The position numbers and the translations under genes are program-made. 64,000 bases of DNA from Sphingomonas naphthae (GTDB lineage Bacteria > Pseudomonadota > Alphaproteobacteria > Sphingomonadales > Sphingomonadaceae). Under the pieces are notes generated by a model. That model was not told the origin of the DNA. It was given only the letters and a program-made list of their open reading frames with translations, and searched no databases. The stretch is from NCBI RefSeq assembly GCF_028607085.1, contig NZ_CP117411.1, positions 2,728,001 to 2,792,000 of the forward strand, in the 5' to 3' direction. How positions within the stretch are numbered: position 1 is the stretch's first letter; every line of letters begins with the position of its first letter. This document shows positions 1 to 9,533 of this stretch, one piece after another.

Positions 1-1
1 G

Positions 2-1168
2 AAGGCGACGCCGCTGATCGACGGGCATAACGATCTGCCGTGGGAATTGCGCAAGCGGCTCGATGCGAAGACGGGCTATCCCGACATCGCCGCCGGCACC
101 GACGCGGGGGCCGAGCCGCTCCACACCGATATCGCCCGGCTGCACGCCGGCGGGGTGGGTGCGCAATTCTGGTCGGCGTGGATCCCCGCGAAACTGTCGG
201 GCGACGCGGCCATCCGCACCACGCTGGAGGAGATCGACATCATCCGCCTGACGGTGGCGCGCTATCCGCGCGATCTGGAGCTGGCGACCACCGCCGACGA
301 TATCGTCCGCATCCACAAGGCCGGGCGCATCGCTTCGCTCATCGGGGTGGAGGGCGGCGCGCAGATGGGCAATTCGCTGGCCGCGCTGCGCCAATATCAT
401 GCGCTCGGCACGCGCTACATGACCTTGACCCACAGCCTGACGACAGACTGGGCGGATTCGGCCACGGATGACCCGACGCATCATGGGCTGACCGCGTTCG
501 GCAAGGTGGTGGTCGGCGAGATGAACCGGCTGGGGATGCTGGTCGATCTGAGCCATGTCTCGCCCGAGACGATGCGCGCGGCGCTGGCGGTGACGAAGGC
601 GCCGGTGATCTTCTCCCATTCGGGCGCGCGCGGCGTGACCGATCATCCGCGCAACGTGCCGGACGACGTGCTGAAGCTGGTCGCGGCCAACGGCGGCGTG
701 GTGATGGTGAATTTCTATCCCCTGTTCGGATCGGAGGCGGTGCGCAAGTGGGGCGCGGATCGATCGGCCGAACAGGCACGGCTGGGTGACCTGTATCTCG
801 GCCAGCCCGATGCGGTGAAGGCCGGCATGGCGGCTTGGGACAAGGCCCACCCCCGCCCCGCCGCCGACGTGAAGGCGATCGCCGACCATGTCGATCATAT
901 CGCGAAGGTGGCGGGCCACGATCATGTCGGCATCGGATCGGATTTCGATGGCGTGCCCTATCTGCCCGATGGGCTGGCCGGGGTGCAGGATTATCCGAAC
1001 CTGTTCGCCGAACTGATCGCGCGGGGGTGGCGCGACGGCGACCTGGCGAAGCTGGCGGGCGGCAATGTGCTGCGCGCGATGCGCGGCGCGGAGGGCACCG
1101 CCAAGTCCATGGCGGGTCTGGCGCCTGCGACCGTTAGGATAGAAGATGTGGATCGTGCAGTGCAGTAG
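2..1168 (+). CDS. membrane dipeptidase, M19 family (5' end outside window)
   Basis: Zinc-dependent dipeptidase of the renal/membrane dipeptidase (M19) family, which hydrolyses dipeptides in the periplasm or cytoplasm. The frame is open from base 2, where it reads [13 protein letters not shown], the metal-binding HxD motif that sits near the N-terminus in this family. Further support comes from the bridging Glu in SLIGVEGG, the SHSGAR metal-ligand region, and GIGSDFDG near the C-terminus. Only the signal peptide and first residues are missing, so the gene starts left of the window. An internal TTG at 47 lies after the first metal ligand and cannot be the true start. The RND operon behind it has its own leader. 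Confidence 0.9.
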   Translation, partial: KATPLIDGHNDLPWELRKRLDAKTGYPDIAAGTDAGAEPLHTDIARLHAGGVGAQFWSAWIPAKLSGDAAIRTTLEEIDIIRLTVARYPRDLELATTADDIVRIHKAGRIASLIGVEGGAQMGNSLAALRQYHALGTRYMTLTHSLTTDWADSATDDPTHHGLTAFGKVVVGEMNRLGMLVDLSHVSPETMRAALAVTKAPVIFSHSGARGVTDHPRNVPDDVLKLVAANGGVVMVNFYPLFGSEAVRKWGADRSAEQARLGDLYLGQPDAVKAGMAAWDKAHPRPAADVKAIADHVDHIAKVAGHDHVGIGSDFDGVPYLPDGLAGVQDYPNLFAELIARGWRDGDLAKLAGGNVLRAMRGAEGTAKSMAGLAPATVRIEDVDRAVQ

Positions 1169-1194
1169 ACAGCACAGGTTCATCGGAGAGGAGA

Positions 1195-1224
1195 CTACCG
1201 GTCACTTATGCAAAGACCCGGTAG
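1195..1224. promoter_or_regulatory. inverted repeat in front of the RND efflux operon
   Basis: CTACCGG at 1195-1201 is repeated inverted as CCGGTAG at 1218-1224 with a 16-base spacer, between the dipeptidase stop and the efflux operon. It has no T-run, so an operator is more likely than a terminator. A second short inverted repeat (GTTGC/GCAAC, about 1243-1255) lies just downstream. RND operons are commonly repressed by TetR-type proteins, but no such regulator gene is in the window. Confidence 0.35.
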
Positions 1225-1296
1225 CATTTCAGGACTGACACAATGTTGCGGCGCAACGAATTGACTTGTTGGAGATCGATTCATAGGCCCGCGACT

Positions 1297-2490
1297 ATGC
1301 TCGCTTGCCCCCCGAATCGCCGGCCAGGCGTCGCCCTGGCCGCAGCGCTGCTTTTGCTCGCCGGTTGCGGCAAGAAGGAAAAGCCCAAGCCGCCGACGCC
1401 CGAGGCCGGCTATATCGTCATCAAGACCGAGGACGTGCCGCTGCCGATCGAGCTGGCCGGCCGCACCACCGCCTTCGAGACGTCCGACGTGCGCCCGCAG
1501 GTATCGGGCATCATCAAGGCGCGGCTGTTCACCGAGGGCGCGCTCGTCCGGGCCGGGCAGACGCTCTACCAGATCGATCCGCGCGTCTATCGCGCCGATC
1601 TCAATCAGGCGGCCGCCAATCTCGCCAGCGCGCAGGCGCAGGCGCTCTCGACCCGCGAGCGGGCCAACCGGCTGGAGCCGCTGGCGAAGATCGAGGCCGT
1701 CGCCAAGCAGGATTATATCGACGCCGTCGCCACCGCGCGGCAGGCCGCCGCGTCGGTGCAGCAGACCCGCGCCGTGCTGGAAGCGTCGCGCGTGAACCTG
1801 GGCTTCACCAAGGTGCCCGCGCCGATCACCGGCCGCATCGGCCGGTCGCTCTTCACCACCGGCGCGCTGGTCTCCTCCAATCAGGCCGATCCGCTGGCGC
1901 AGATCCAGCGGCTCGACCCGATCTTCGTGGACATGCAGCAGTCGAGCGCGGAGCTGGTGCAGCTGCGCCGCAGCGCCAACGGCCGGGGCTCCTCCACCGT
2001 GCGGCTCAAGCTGGAAGACGGCAGCGACTATCCGCTGACCGGACAGGTGCAGTTCGCCGAGGCCGTGGTCGATCCGACGACCGGCGCCGTCACCCTGCGC
2101 GCGCGCTTCCCCAATCCGCAGGGGTTGCTGCTGCCGGGCATGTACGTGCGCGCCACCTTCGACCAATCGACCGCGCGCGGCGCGGTGCTGGTGCCGCAGA
2201 CCGGCCTGTCGCGCGATCCCAAGGGCGGCGCCACGGTGATGCTGGTCGGCGCGGACAATACCGCCGTGCAGACGTCGGTCACCGCCACCCGCACGGTGGG
2301 CGACAAGTGGCTCGTCACCGGCGGGCTGAAGGCGGGCGACAAGCTGATCGTCGAGGGGCTGGGCAAGATCAAGCCGAAGCAGGCGATCGTGCCGGTTCCC
2401 GCCGGATCGCCGCCCAAGGCCAAGCCGGCGGGTGCCGGTGGCGCCGCCGGCGACAGCGCGAAGGGCGGCAGCGCGCCGCGCGCGGGCTGA
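1297..2490 (+). CDS. RND efflux periplasmic adaptor subunit (AcrA/MexA type)
   Basis: Membrane-fusion protein that links the inner-membrane RND pump to the outer-membrane channel. From ATG 1297 the 397-aa product begins with a lipoprotein signal (LLLLAGC, lipidated Cys about residue 24). The biotinyl-lipoyl half (VSGIIKARLFTEGALVRAGQTL), an alpha-hairpin rich in Ala/Gln, and the beta-barrel (PAPITGRIGRSLFTTGALV) follow in the usual AcrA order. An in-frame ATG at 1243 would put 18 charged residues before the signal, so 1297 is preferred. The permease gene starts 7 bases after the stop. Confidence 0.93.
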   Translation: MLACPPNRRPGVALAAALLLLAGCGKKEKPKPPTPEAGYIVIKTEDVPLPIELAGRTTAFETSDVRPQVSGIIKARLFTEGALVRAGQTLYQIDPRVYRADLNQAAANLASAQAQALSTRERANRLEPLAKIEAVAKQDYIDAVATARQAAASVQQTRAVLEASRVNLGFTKVPAPITGRIGRSLFTTGALVSSNQADPLAQIQRLDPIFVDMQQSSAELVQLRRSANGRGSSTVRLKLEDGSDYPLTGQVQFAEAVVDPTTGAVTLRARFPNPQGLLLPGMYVRATFDQSTARGAVLVPQTGLSRDPKGGATVMLVGADNTAVQTSVTATRTVGDKWLVTGGLKAGDKLIVEGLGKIKPKQAIVPVPAGSPPKAKPAGAGGAAGDSAKGGSAPRAG

Positions 2491-2497
2491 TCGCACC

Positions 2498-5400
2498 ATG
2501 ATCAGCCGGGTCTTCATCGATCGCCCCATCCTGGCGTGGGTGATCGCGATCATCATCATGATGGGCGGCATCGGCGGCATCATGGCGCTGCCTGTCGAGC
2601 AATATCCCGACATCGCCCCGCCGCAGGTGAACATCCGCGCGACCTATCCGGGCGCGTCGGCCGAAATCCTCGAATCCTCGGTCACGCAGGTGATCGAGCA
2701 GCAGCTGACCGGCATCGACGGGATGCTGTATTTCACCGCCAGTTCGTCCTCCACCGGCAGCGTCACGATCAACTGCACCTTCAACAAGGGCACCGATCCC
2801 GATATCGCGCAGGTGCAGGTGCAGAACCGGGTGCAGCAGGCGCTCGCCCGCCTGCCGTCGCAGGTGCAGCAGCAGGGCCTGACGGTCACCAAGTCCAATC
2901 CGGACTTCCTGCTCGTCATGTCGATCGCCGATCTGACGGACAAATCGACCAACCGCGACATCGCCGACTTCATGGTCTCCAATCTGCAGGACCAGATCGG
3001 CCGGCTGGAAGGCGTGGGCGACATCAACGTGTTCGGCGCGCAATATGCGATGCGCATCTGGCTCGATCCGTTCAAGCTCCAGGGCTTCAACCTCCAGCCG
3101 TCCGACGTGACGTCGGCGATCACCGCGCAGAATACGCAGGTCGGCGCCGGCCAGCTGGGCGCCCAGCCCTCGCCCGACACGCAGATGCTGAGCGCGATCG
3201 TGACCGCCAAGTCGCGCCTCCAGACTCCGGAGGAATTCCGCAACATCGTGCTGCGATCCAACCAGAATGGCGCGCAGGTGCTGTTGAAGGATGTCGCGCG
3301 GGTCGAGCTGGGGTCCGAAAACTACAATATCGTCAGCGCGTTCAACGGCCATCCCGGCGCCGGCCTCGCCGTGAGCCTCGCCCCCGGCGGCGACGCGCTG
3401 AAGACGGCCGAGACGGTGAAGAAATATGTCACCGAGCGAGCCGGCAGCTTCCCCGCCGGTTACGAAGTGGATTTCCCGCGCGATTCCACGCCCTTCATCC
3501 AGGTTTCCATCGAGGAGGTGGTGAAGGCACTGTTCGAGGCGATCGTGCTGGTCGTGATCGTGATGTTCGTGTTCCTCGGCAGCTGGCGCGCGACGCTGAT
3601 CCCGGCGATCGCGGTGCCGGTGGTGCTGCTCGGCACGTTCGGCGTGCTCGCGATCTTCGGCTATTCGATCAACACGATGACGATGTTCGGGCTGGTGCTC
3701 GCCATCGGCCTGCTCGTCGACGACGCGATCGTGGTGGTCGAGAATGTCGAGCGCGTGATGCACGACGAGGGGCTCTCCCCGCGCGACGCCACCATCAAGT
3801 CGATGGGTGAAATCCAGACCGCGCTGATCGCGATCGGGCTGGTGCTGTCCGCCGTGTTCCTGCCGATGGCCTTCTTCGGCGGATCGACCGGCGTGATCTA
3901 CCGCCAGTTCTCGATCACGGTCGTCTCGTCGATGGTGTTGTCGGTGGTGGTGGCGCTCAGCCTTTCGCCGGCGCTGACCAGCACGCTCCTGAAACCGGTT
4001 TCCAAGGATCCCGAGGCCGCGCCCAATCGCGCGACGGCCTTCGTCCGCCGAATGAACCAGAAGTTCAACGCCTGGTTCGAGCGGGTCGCCGATCGCTATC
4101 TCAACGGGGTGAAGCGGGTGCTGCGCCACACGGCGCTGGCGCTGGGGGCCTATGTGGTCGTCATCGCCCTGCTGTGCCTGCTGTTCTTCCGCCTGCCGAC
4201 GGGCTTCCTGCCGGGCGAGGACCAGGGCCTCGCCCAGATCCAGTACACGCTGCCGCCGGGCGCCACCATCCAGCGGACGGTGGATGTTGCCGGCCGCATC
4301 CAGCGCTATTTCAACGAAGGGCCGATGAAGGACGACATCGGCAAGGTGTTCACCGTCGTCGGCAACAGCCAGCAGGGCTCGGGCCAGAACGCCGGGCAGG
4401 GCTTCATCGCGCTGACCCCGTGGGAGGAACGCAAGGGCAAGGACCATTCGGTCGAGACGATCACGCAGCGCGCCCAGCGCGATCTGGGGCCGCAGCTGCG
4501 CGACGCGCAATTCTTCGCGCTCAACCCGCCGGCGGTGCGCGGCCTCGGCCAGTCGAGCGGCTTCTCGATGCAGTTGCTCAACACCGGCGGGCTGAGCCGC
4601 GAGCAGTTCAAGGCGGCGCGCGACAAGCTGATCGCCGATGCCGGCGGCAACCCTTCGCTCTCCGCGGTCCGCACGAACGTGCTGGAGGACGTACCGACGC
4701 TGCACGTCAACGTGGACGAGAAGAAGGTGGGCGCGCTCGGCATCGCCCAGACCGACGTCAACAGCCTGCTCGGCACCGCCTGGGGCGGCGCCTATGTCAA
4801 CGACTTCGTCGATCGCGGCCGCGTCAAGCGCGTCTACGTGCAGGGCGACGCCCAGTATCGCGGGAAGCCGGAGGATCTTTCCAACTGGTTCGTGCGGACC
4901 GGCACGGGAACGATGGCGCCCTTCTCCTCCTTCTCGCGCGCCGAATGGACCCGCTCGCCGGTGTCGCTCAACCGCTTCAACGGCACGTCGTCCTATGAAA
5001 TTCAGGGGCAGCCGGCGGCGGGGGGCTCCTCGGGCGATGCGATGGCGGCCATCTCCGAACTGGCGGCGCAGATTCCGGGCACGTCGATCGCCTGGTCGGG
5101 TCTCTCCTATCAGGAGCGGCTGTCGGGCGGGCAGGCACCCTATCTCTACGGCCTGTCGCTGATCGTGATCTTCCTGTGCCTCGCGGCGCTGTACGAAAGC
5201 TGGTCGATCCCGCTGGCGGTGATCCTCGTCATCCCGCTGGGCCTCGTCGGCGCGGCGCTGGCGGTGACGCTGCGCGGCCTGGAGAATGACGTCTATTTTC
5301 AGGTCGGCCTGCTGACGACGATGGGGCTTTCCGCCAAGAACGCCATCCTCATCATCGAATTCGCCGAACAGGCCGAACTGAACGGGAAGTCGCCGATGGA

Positions 5401-5692
5401 TGCCGCGCTGGAGGCCGCGCGCCTGCGCCTCCGCCCGATCCTGATGACCAGCCTCGCCTTTATCTTCGGCGTGCTGCCGCTGGCCATCGCGACGGGCGCG
5501 GGCGCCAAGAGCCGGGTCGCGATCGGCACGGCGGTGATGGGCGGGATGATTACCGCGACGGTGCTGGCGATCTTCCTGGTGCCCTTGTTCTTCGTGCTGG
5601 TGCGGCGGATCTTCCCGACCAAGCTGCACAGCCATGGCGAGCCGAAGGCCGATGGCCCCGCCCCGCATACGCCAGAGGGGCAGCCGGCATGA
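2498..5692 (+). CDS. RND multidrug efflux permease, HAE1 family (AcrB/MexB type)
   Basis: Proton-driven trimeric inner-membrane pump that exports hydrophobic or amphiphilic drugs. The 1064-aa length is typical. It starts MISRVFIDRPILAWV (TM1), has a long porter domain, and carries the proton-relay Asp pair in TM4 (GLLVDDAIVVVENV). The second half repeats the layout, ending with the TM10-12 block (GLSAKNAILIIEFAEQ). ATG 2498 directly precedes TM1; upstream in-frame starts lie inside the adaptor gene. The stop overlaps the outer-membrane factor start (ATGA at 5689), so the three genes are translationally coupled. Confidence 0.96.
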   Translation: MISRVFIDRPILAWVIAIIIMMGGIGGIMALPVEQYPDIAPPQVNIRATYPGASAEILESSVTQVIEQQLTGIDGMLYFTASSSSTGSVTINCTFNKGTDPDIAQVQVQNRVQQALARLPSQVQQQGLTVTKSNPDFLLVMSIADLTDKSTNRDIADFMVSNLQDQIGRLEGVGDINVFGAQYAMRIWLDPFKLQGFNLQPSDVTSAITAQNTQVGAGQLGAQPSPDTQMLSAIVTAKSRLQTPEEFRNIVLRSNQNGAQVLLKDVARVELGSENYNIVSAFNGHPGAGLAVSLAPGGDALKTAETVKKYVTERAGSFPAGYEVDFPRDSTPFIQVSIEEVVKALFEAIVLVVIVMFVFLGSWRATLIPAIAVPVVLLGTFGVLAIFGYSINTMTMFGLVLAIGLLVDDAIVVVENVERVMHDEGLSPRDATIKSMGEIQTALIAIGLVLSAVFLPMAFFGGSTGVIYRQFSITVVSSMVLSVVVALSLSPALTSTLLKPVSKDPEAAPNRATAFVRRMNQKFNAWFERVADRYLNGVKRVLRHTALALGAYVVVIALLCLLFFRLPTGFLPGEDQGLAQIQYTLPPGATIQRTVDVAGRIQRYFNEGPMKDDIGKVFTVVGNSQQGSGQNAGQGFIALTPWEERKGKDHSVETITQRAQRDLGPQLRDAQFFALNPPAVRGLGQSSGFSMQLLNTGGLSREQFKAARDKLIADAGGNPSLSAVRTNVLEDVPTLHVNVDEKKVGALGIAQTDVNSLLGTAWGGAYVNDFVDRGRVKRVYVQGDAQYRGKPEDLSNWFVRTGTGTMAPFSSFSRAEWTRSPVSLNRFNGTSSYEIQGQPAAGGSSGDAMAAISELAAQIPGTSIAWSGLSYQERLSGGQAPYLYGLSLIVIFLCLAALYESWSIPLAVILVIPLGLVGAALAVTLRGLENDVYFQVGLLTTMGLSAKNAILIIEFAEQAELNGKSPMDAALEAARLRLRPILMTSLAFIFGVLPLAIATGAGAKSRVAIGTAVMGGMITATVLAIFLVPLFFVLVRRIFPTKLHSHGEPKADGPAPHTPEGQPA

Positions 5693-7224
5693 GCGCCGCC
5701 GTCAAGCGGGCGGTCGGCCTGACCGCGCTCGTCGCGACCCTGCTCTCCGGGTGCAGCATGGCGCCCAAATATGAGCGCCCCGCCCCGCTCGCCCCGCAGG
5801 GCTGGCCGGTCGGCGACGCCTACCTCCGCCGGAGCGAGGCCAGCCTGCCGGCGGTCGACTGGCGCGAGATCTTCCGCGATCCGAAATTGCAGGCGCTGAT
5901 CGAAAAGGCGCTGACGCATAACCAGAATCTCGCGCAGGCCGCCGCCAACGTGGCGCAGGCCCGCGCGCAATATCGCATCACCCGCGCCGATCTGTTCCCG
6001 ACGATCACGGGCGGCGCCGACGCCTCGGTCCAGCGCAGCCGCCGCACCACCGTCGTCACCGGCACGGGCGGCACCACGACCGGCGGGAGCACGGCGGGCG
6101 AGCGGCGGACGAGCTATTCCTATTCGGCCGACGTGGGGCTGAGCGCGTGGGAGATCGACCTGTTCGGTCGCATCCGCAACCAGACCAGCGCCAGCTTCAA
6201 CCGCTATCTCGGCACCGAGGCCGGCGCGCGCGGCACGCGGCTGACCCTGGTGGCGGAGGTGGCCAACGCCTATCTCACGCTGGCCGCCGACCGCGATCTC
6301 TACAAGGTCGCCGGGGAGACCGCCGCCAGCGCGCGGCGCAGCGTCGATCTGACGCAGGCACGCCTGTCGGGCGGCATCGCGCCGCGCACCGATCTGTCGG
6401 CGGCCGAGACCACGCTCGCCACCGCCGAGAGCGATCTGGCCGAGCAGACCACCGCCATCGCGCAGGACCGCAACGCGCTCAACCTGCTGGTCGGCATGCC
6501 GCTGACCGACGCCGAACTGCCGGAGTCGCTGGCCGAGGTGGACGGGATGCTCGGCGAACTGCCCGCCGGCCTCGATTCGGGCATCCTGCTGCGCCGGCCC
6601 GATGTGCTTCAGGCCGAATATGAGCTGCGCGCGACCAATGCGGAGATCGGCGCCGCGCGCGCCGCCTTCTTCCCGCGCATCACGCTGACCGGCCTCGTCG
6701 GCTTCGCCAGCACCGCGCTGTCGGCGCTGTTCACCGGCGGCGCCTTCGCCTGGTCGGGCGCGGCCGGGGCGGCGCAGACCCTGTTCGACGGCGGCGCCAC
6801 CGCCAACAATCTGAAGAGCGCCAAGGCCGGCCGCGACGCGGCGGTGGCGGGCTATCAGCTCGCCATCCAGACGGCCTTCACCGAAGTCTCCGACGCGCTC
6901 GCCCGGCGCGGCACGATCGACGCGCAATATGCCGCCCAACAGCGCCGCGACACGGCCGCCGCCAAGAATTATGAACTGGCCGACGCCAGCTATCGCGGCG
7001 GCATCACCGGCTTCCTCGACGCGCTGATCGCGCAGCGCACGCTCTATACCGCGCGACAGGCGCTGGTGGCGACGCGGCTGGTGAAGGCGCAGAATCTCGT
7101 CACCCTGTATCGCACGCTGGGCGGCGACCGCAGCATCGCCGACACGCCGATCGATCCGGCCCATGCCGATGAAGTGAATCGCGCCACGACAAGGGCGCTT
7201 GCGCCCCCCGATTCCGTCCGCTAG
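5689..7224 (+). CDS. outer-membrane factor lipoprotein, NodT family
   Basis: TolC-like trimeric channel that completes the tripartite efflux pump. The 511-aa product begins with a lipoprotein signal ending LLSGC (Cys about residue 22), then the typical MAPKYERP start of NodT/OprM proteins. Two repeats rich in Ala/Gln/Arg form the coiled-coil barrel, with the conserved LLRRPDVLQAEYELRATNA between them. Its start overlaps the permease stop by four bases. Overall size and order of genes match AcrA-AcrB-OprM operons. Substrate cannot be told from sequence. Confidence 0.94.
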   Translation: MSAAVKRAVGLTALVATLLSGCSMAPKYERPAPLAPQGWPVGDAYLRRSEASLPAVDWREIFRDPKLQALIEKALTHNQNLAQAAANVAQARAQYRITRADLFPTITGGADASVQRSRRTTVVTGTGGTTTGGSTAGERRTSYSYSADVGLSAWEIDLFGRIRNQTSASFNRYLGTEAGARGTRLTLVAEVANAYLTLAADRDLYKVAGETAASARRSVDLTQARLSGGIAPRTDLSAAETTLATAESDLAEQTTAIAQDRNALNLLVGMPLTDAELPESLAEVDGMLGELPAGLDSGILLRRPDVLQAEYELRATNAEIGAARAAFFPRITLTGLVGFASTALSALFTGGAFAWSGAAGAAQTLFDGGATANNLKSAKAGRDAAVAGYQLAIQTAFTEVSDALARRGTIDAQYAAQQRRDTAAAKNYELADASYRGGITGFLDALIAQRTLYTARQALVATRLVKAQNLVTLYRTLGGDRSIADTPIDPAHADEVNRATTRALAPPDSVR

Positions 7225-7293
7225 AGGCCGCACCTCAATTCGCTTTGATCGCGATTCACCGACCGGCCGAACCCGGAAAAGTGGCGCGATCGT

Positions 7294-7368
7294 GGGCGTG
7301 TAGCTCAGTGGTAGAGCACTGTGTTGACATCGCAGGGGTCGCAAGTTCAATCCTTGCCACGCCCACCA
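7294..7368 (+). tRNA. tRNA-Val (GAC anticodon)
   Basis: A full cloverleaf can be drawn. The acceptor stem GGGCGTG (7294-7300) pairs with CACGCCC (7358-7364). The D-stem is GCTC/GAGC and the anticodon stem CTGTG/CGCAG holds the loop TTGACAT, anticodon GAC. The T-arm is GCAAG-TTCAATC-CTTGC, followed by discriminator A and an encoded CCA. A strong terminator follows at once. The next thing downstream is a truncated integrase, so the 3' end of this tRNA is a likely attachment site. Confidence 0.93.
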
Positions 7369-7374
7369 GATTAA

Positions 7375-7406
7375 CCCCGCCTTCTCAATGAGTTGGCGGG
7401 GTTTTT
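7375..7406 (+). terminator. rho-independent terminator of tRNA-Val
   Basis: CCCCGCC (7375-7381) and GGCGGGG (7395-7401) form a perfect 7-bp stem, followed by TTTTT (7402-7406). It lies six bases after the tRNA CCA end. Confidence 0.85.
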
Positions 7407-7547
7407 CATTTCCGAACGAGCCTGTCGTACTGCCAGCCTTGGGTGAATCTTGGGTGAAACCCTGAGCGCCGTTTGGGCCCTCGGCAGAGCCATCCCGGTA
7501 GGACCTGCAGCCTCGTCGCGCTTGCCGCCGTGCTCGCCACCCCCCCC

Positions 7548-8328
7548 TCACCGCGCGCTGGGGAAGATGAGCGCTGCCGGTGCCATGCGGCTCAGTTCGT
7601 CGAAAAGCTCGTCAACCAGCCGTTGAAACGAGACCAGGTAGGAGGGATCGAAGATAACGTAGCGGGCGGTGGTGCCGACGATCGGCTCGTGACCCATGGC
7701 GATCTTGAGCTCGACCGGATTGATCCCCCGGTTGGCGAGAATCGTGGCGACCGAGTGCCTGAGCAGTCGCGTTCCCCAGCCTGCGGGGAGCTTGAGGTGG
7801 TCGCGCGCGGTGTCCCAGGCGCTGCGGACGCTGTCCAAGCCGATCTGCCGCAAGCTGGACTCTCCGGTCGCCGGATCCGTCTCCCGTCGGTGTGCGCAGA
7901 CGAACCAGTCGGTGGTGGAGTTCAGCCACTCGGCGAAGACGTCGCCCACCGGAAGCACCGCTCGGTACTTCTTGGTCTGGACGCGTCCTGCCGGATTGAG
8001 ATCGAGCCGCCGATCCTCGGCCAGCCACTGCGAGCGATTGGGCCTGACCGAGATGTCGAGGATCGAGTCGGGCCTTCCCAAAGTCGCCACGGCTGCGATC
8101 AGGTATCGCCTGAGACCGATGAGCCTTTCCGGCGTTGAGTATTTACCCGAACCTCCACGGACCGTGTAGTCGAGCAGCTCGCCGAGTGCGGACAGGGACA
8201 AACGATCGTTCCGTGCGGGGGTGACTTGATTCCGCGTAAGGTGTCCGACCTCGACCTTCTGCGCGATGCGCTTGGCATTCTTCGCATGGTTGAGCGCTGC
8301 CTTGAGCTGGATCACGCTTTCCTCGACC
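7548..8328 (-). pseudogene. tyrosine integrase, 5' part lost at IS insertion
   Basis: C-terminal about 260 residues of a phage/island integrase on the minus strand, adjacent to tRNA-Val. The catalytic domain is visible: LLRHSVATIL (LRH box), then MGHEPIVGTTARYV (GH and the nucleophile Tyr). Upstream is part of the core-binding domain (VEESVIQLKAALNHAKNAKR). The frame runs into the left end of the IS at 8329, and no N-terminal part is found beyond the IS, where an unrelated gene begins. The IS insertion was therefore followed by a deletion. This is probably the dead integrase of the island that entered at the tRNA. Confidence 0.85.
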
Positions 8329-8387
8329 TGACCTGCTCCCCGGAAATCATGCCATTGGTAGGTTAGCTCGTCAGATGGAGACGAGCG

Positions 8388-8651
8388 ATGCGTCGAGGCC
8401 GTTTTACCGAGGACCAGATTATTGGCGTGCTGCGTGAGCACGAGGCGGGCGTGAAGACCGCCGAGCTATGCCGGAAGCATGGCATCAGCGATGCGACGTT
8501 CTACAACTGGAAGGCGAAGTACGGCGGCATGACCGTGTCGGAGGCGGCGCGGTTGCGCACGCTCGAGGATGAGAACCGTCGGCTGAAGAAGCTGCTGGCG
8601 GAGTCGATGCTGGACGTGTCGGCGCTGAAGGATCTGCTGGGAAAAAACTGA
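8388..8651 (+). CDS. IS3-family transposase OrfA (HTH, leucine zipper)
   Basis: 87-aa DNA-binding subunit. Residues 1-40 are the IS3 helix-turn-helix ([27 protein letters not shown]). The second half is a coiled coil ([17 protein letters not shown]) used for dimerisation. The last codons contain the slippery heptamer A AAA AAC (8642-8648) in phase, directly before the TGA stop, so a -1 shift would give the OrfAB transposase. Confidence 0.93.
   Translation: MRRGRFTEDQIIGVLREHEAGVKTAELCRKHGISDATFYNWKAKYGGMTVSEAARLRTLEDENRRLKKLLAESMLDVSALKDLLGKN
8642..8648 (+). promoter_or_regulatory. -1 ribosomal frameshift heptamer of IS copy 1
   Basis: A AAA AAC is in the correct phase relative to orfA and is followed immediately by TGA. 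The -1 frame stays open from here into orfB. This is the classical way IS3-family elements make the OrfAB fusion. Confidence 0.7.
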
Positions 8652-8659
8652 CCCGGTCT

Positions 8660-9508
8660 GTGGATCGCTACGCTGCGGTGGAGAAGCTGATGGCCGACCA
8701 CGGCTTCTCCGAGCGTCGCGCTTGCAGACTGATCGGGGTCAACCGGTCGGCATGGCAATATGAGCCGCTTCGCGGGAAGGACGACGCTGTGCGCGAACGG
8801 ATGCGCGAGATCGCCAACGAGCGTCGTCGGTTCGGTTATCGCCGGCTGGCGGTCCTGCTCCGGCGTGAAGGCAAGGGCATGAACCTGAAGAAGATGTACC
8901 GGCTGTATCGCGAGGAGCGGCTGACGGTGCGAAAGCGCGGCGGCCGAAAACGAGCGTTGGGCACGCGGGCGCCGATGGCGATTCCGCAGGAACCCAACCA
9001 GCGCTGGTCGCTCGACTTCGTGTCGGATGCATTGGCCTGCGGCCGGCGGTTCCGCCTGCTCAATGTCATCGACGACTACAGCCGGGAGTGCCTGGCCTGC
9101 ATCGTCGATACCTCGCTGTCAGGGCGGCGTGTCGTGCGGGAGCTGACGGCCATCGCCGAGCGTCGTGGGCTGCCATGCATGGTGGTCAGCGACAACGGGA
9201 CCGAACTGACCAGTCACGCCGTCCTCGCCTGGTGCCAGGACACGGGCGTGGAGTGGCATTACATCGCGCCGGGCAAGCCGCAGCAGAACGGCTTTGTCGA
9301 GAGCTTCAATGGTCGCTTGCGCGACGAGTGCCTGAACGAGCACCTGTTCTCCTCGCTGGCTGCGGCGAGACGGATCATCGAGGCATGGCGGACAGACTAT
9401 AACACCGTGCGTCCGCACAGCAGCCTCGGCGGCATGGCGCCCGCCGAGTTTACCAACCGCCCCCGCCAGGGGCATGAGGACACCGAAGCTAACTTATCAG
9501 CGGCATGA
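8660..9508 (+). CDS. IS3-family transposase OrfB (DDE integrase domain)
   Basis: 282-aa catalytic part of the transposase. The N-terminal HTH_21-like region ([19 protein letters not shown]) precedes an rve-type integrase core with D119 (SLDF), D178 (SDNG) and E214 (GFVESFNG), the DDE triad. The GTG at 8660 is the first start in this frame, but the main product is probably OrfAB made by frameshifting at 8642-8648. It is intact and may be active. Confidence 0.93.
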   Translation: MDRYAAVEKLMADHGFSERRACRLIGVNRSAWQYEPLRGKDDAVRERMREIANERRRFGYRRLAVLLRREGKGMNLKKMYRLYREERLTVRKRGGRKRALGTRAPMAIPQEPNQRWSLDFVSDALACGRRFRLLNVIDDYSRECLACIVDTSLSGRRVVRELTAIAERRGLPCMVVSDNGTELTSHAVLAWCQDTGVEWHYIAPGKPQQNGFVESFNGRLRDECLNEHLFSSLAAARRIIEAWRTDYNTVRPHSSLGGMAPAEFTNRPRQGHEDTEANLSAA

Positions 9509-9533
9509 AAACGGGGAGCAGGTCAAGACCCAT

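Larger units (their letters stand above)
8329..9525 (+). mobile_element. IS3-family insertion sequence (IS407-like), copy 1
   Basis: A 1197-bp element bounded by TGACCTGCTCCCCG at 8329 and its inverted copy ending GGTCA at 9525. The terminal repeats extend imperfectly for about 38 bases. It carries orfA and orfB in IS3 arrangement. The flanks (GACC left, AGAC right) are not a target duplication, unlike copy 2, and the left flank is a truncated integrase, so this copy has probably taken part in an adjacent deletion or a rearrangement. The encoded proteins are identical to those of copy 2 at 35764-36960. Confidence 0.93.

Noticed and set aside
2369-5668. 1099-codon open frame on the minus strand opposite the RND permease
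   Set aside because: The plus strand encodes a clear RND protein. The minus product is Arg/His/Asp-rich with no pattern, as expected for the antisense of a high-GC gene.
5299-7551. 750-codon minus-strand frame across the outer-membrane factor and tRNA
   Set aside because: It is antisense to an unmistakable NodT-family gene and crosses a tRNA and its terminator.
8325-9530. GACC on both sides of IS copy 1 as target duplication
   Set aside because: On the right side it is offset by one base from the IS end, whereas copy 2 has an exact CCAT duplication with the same ends, so copy 1 has no true duplication.
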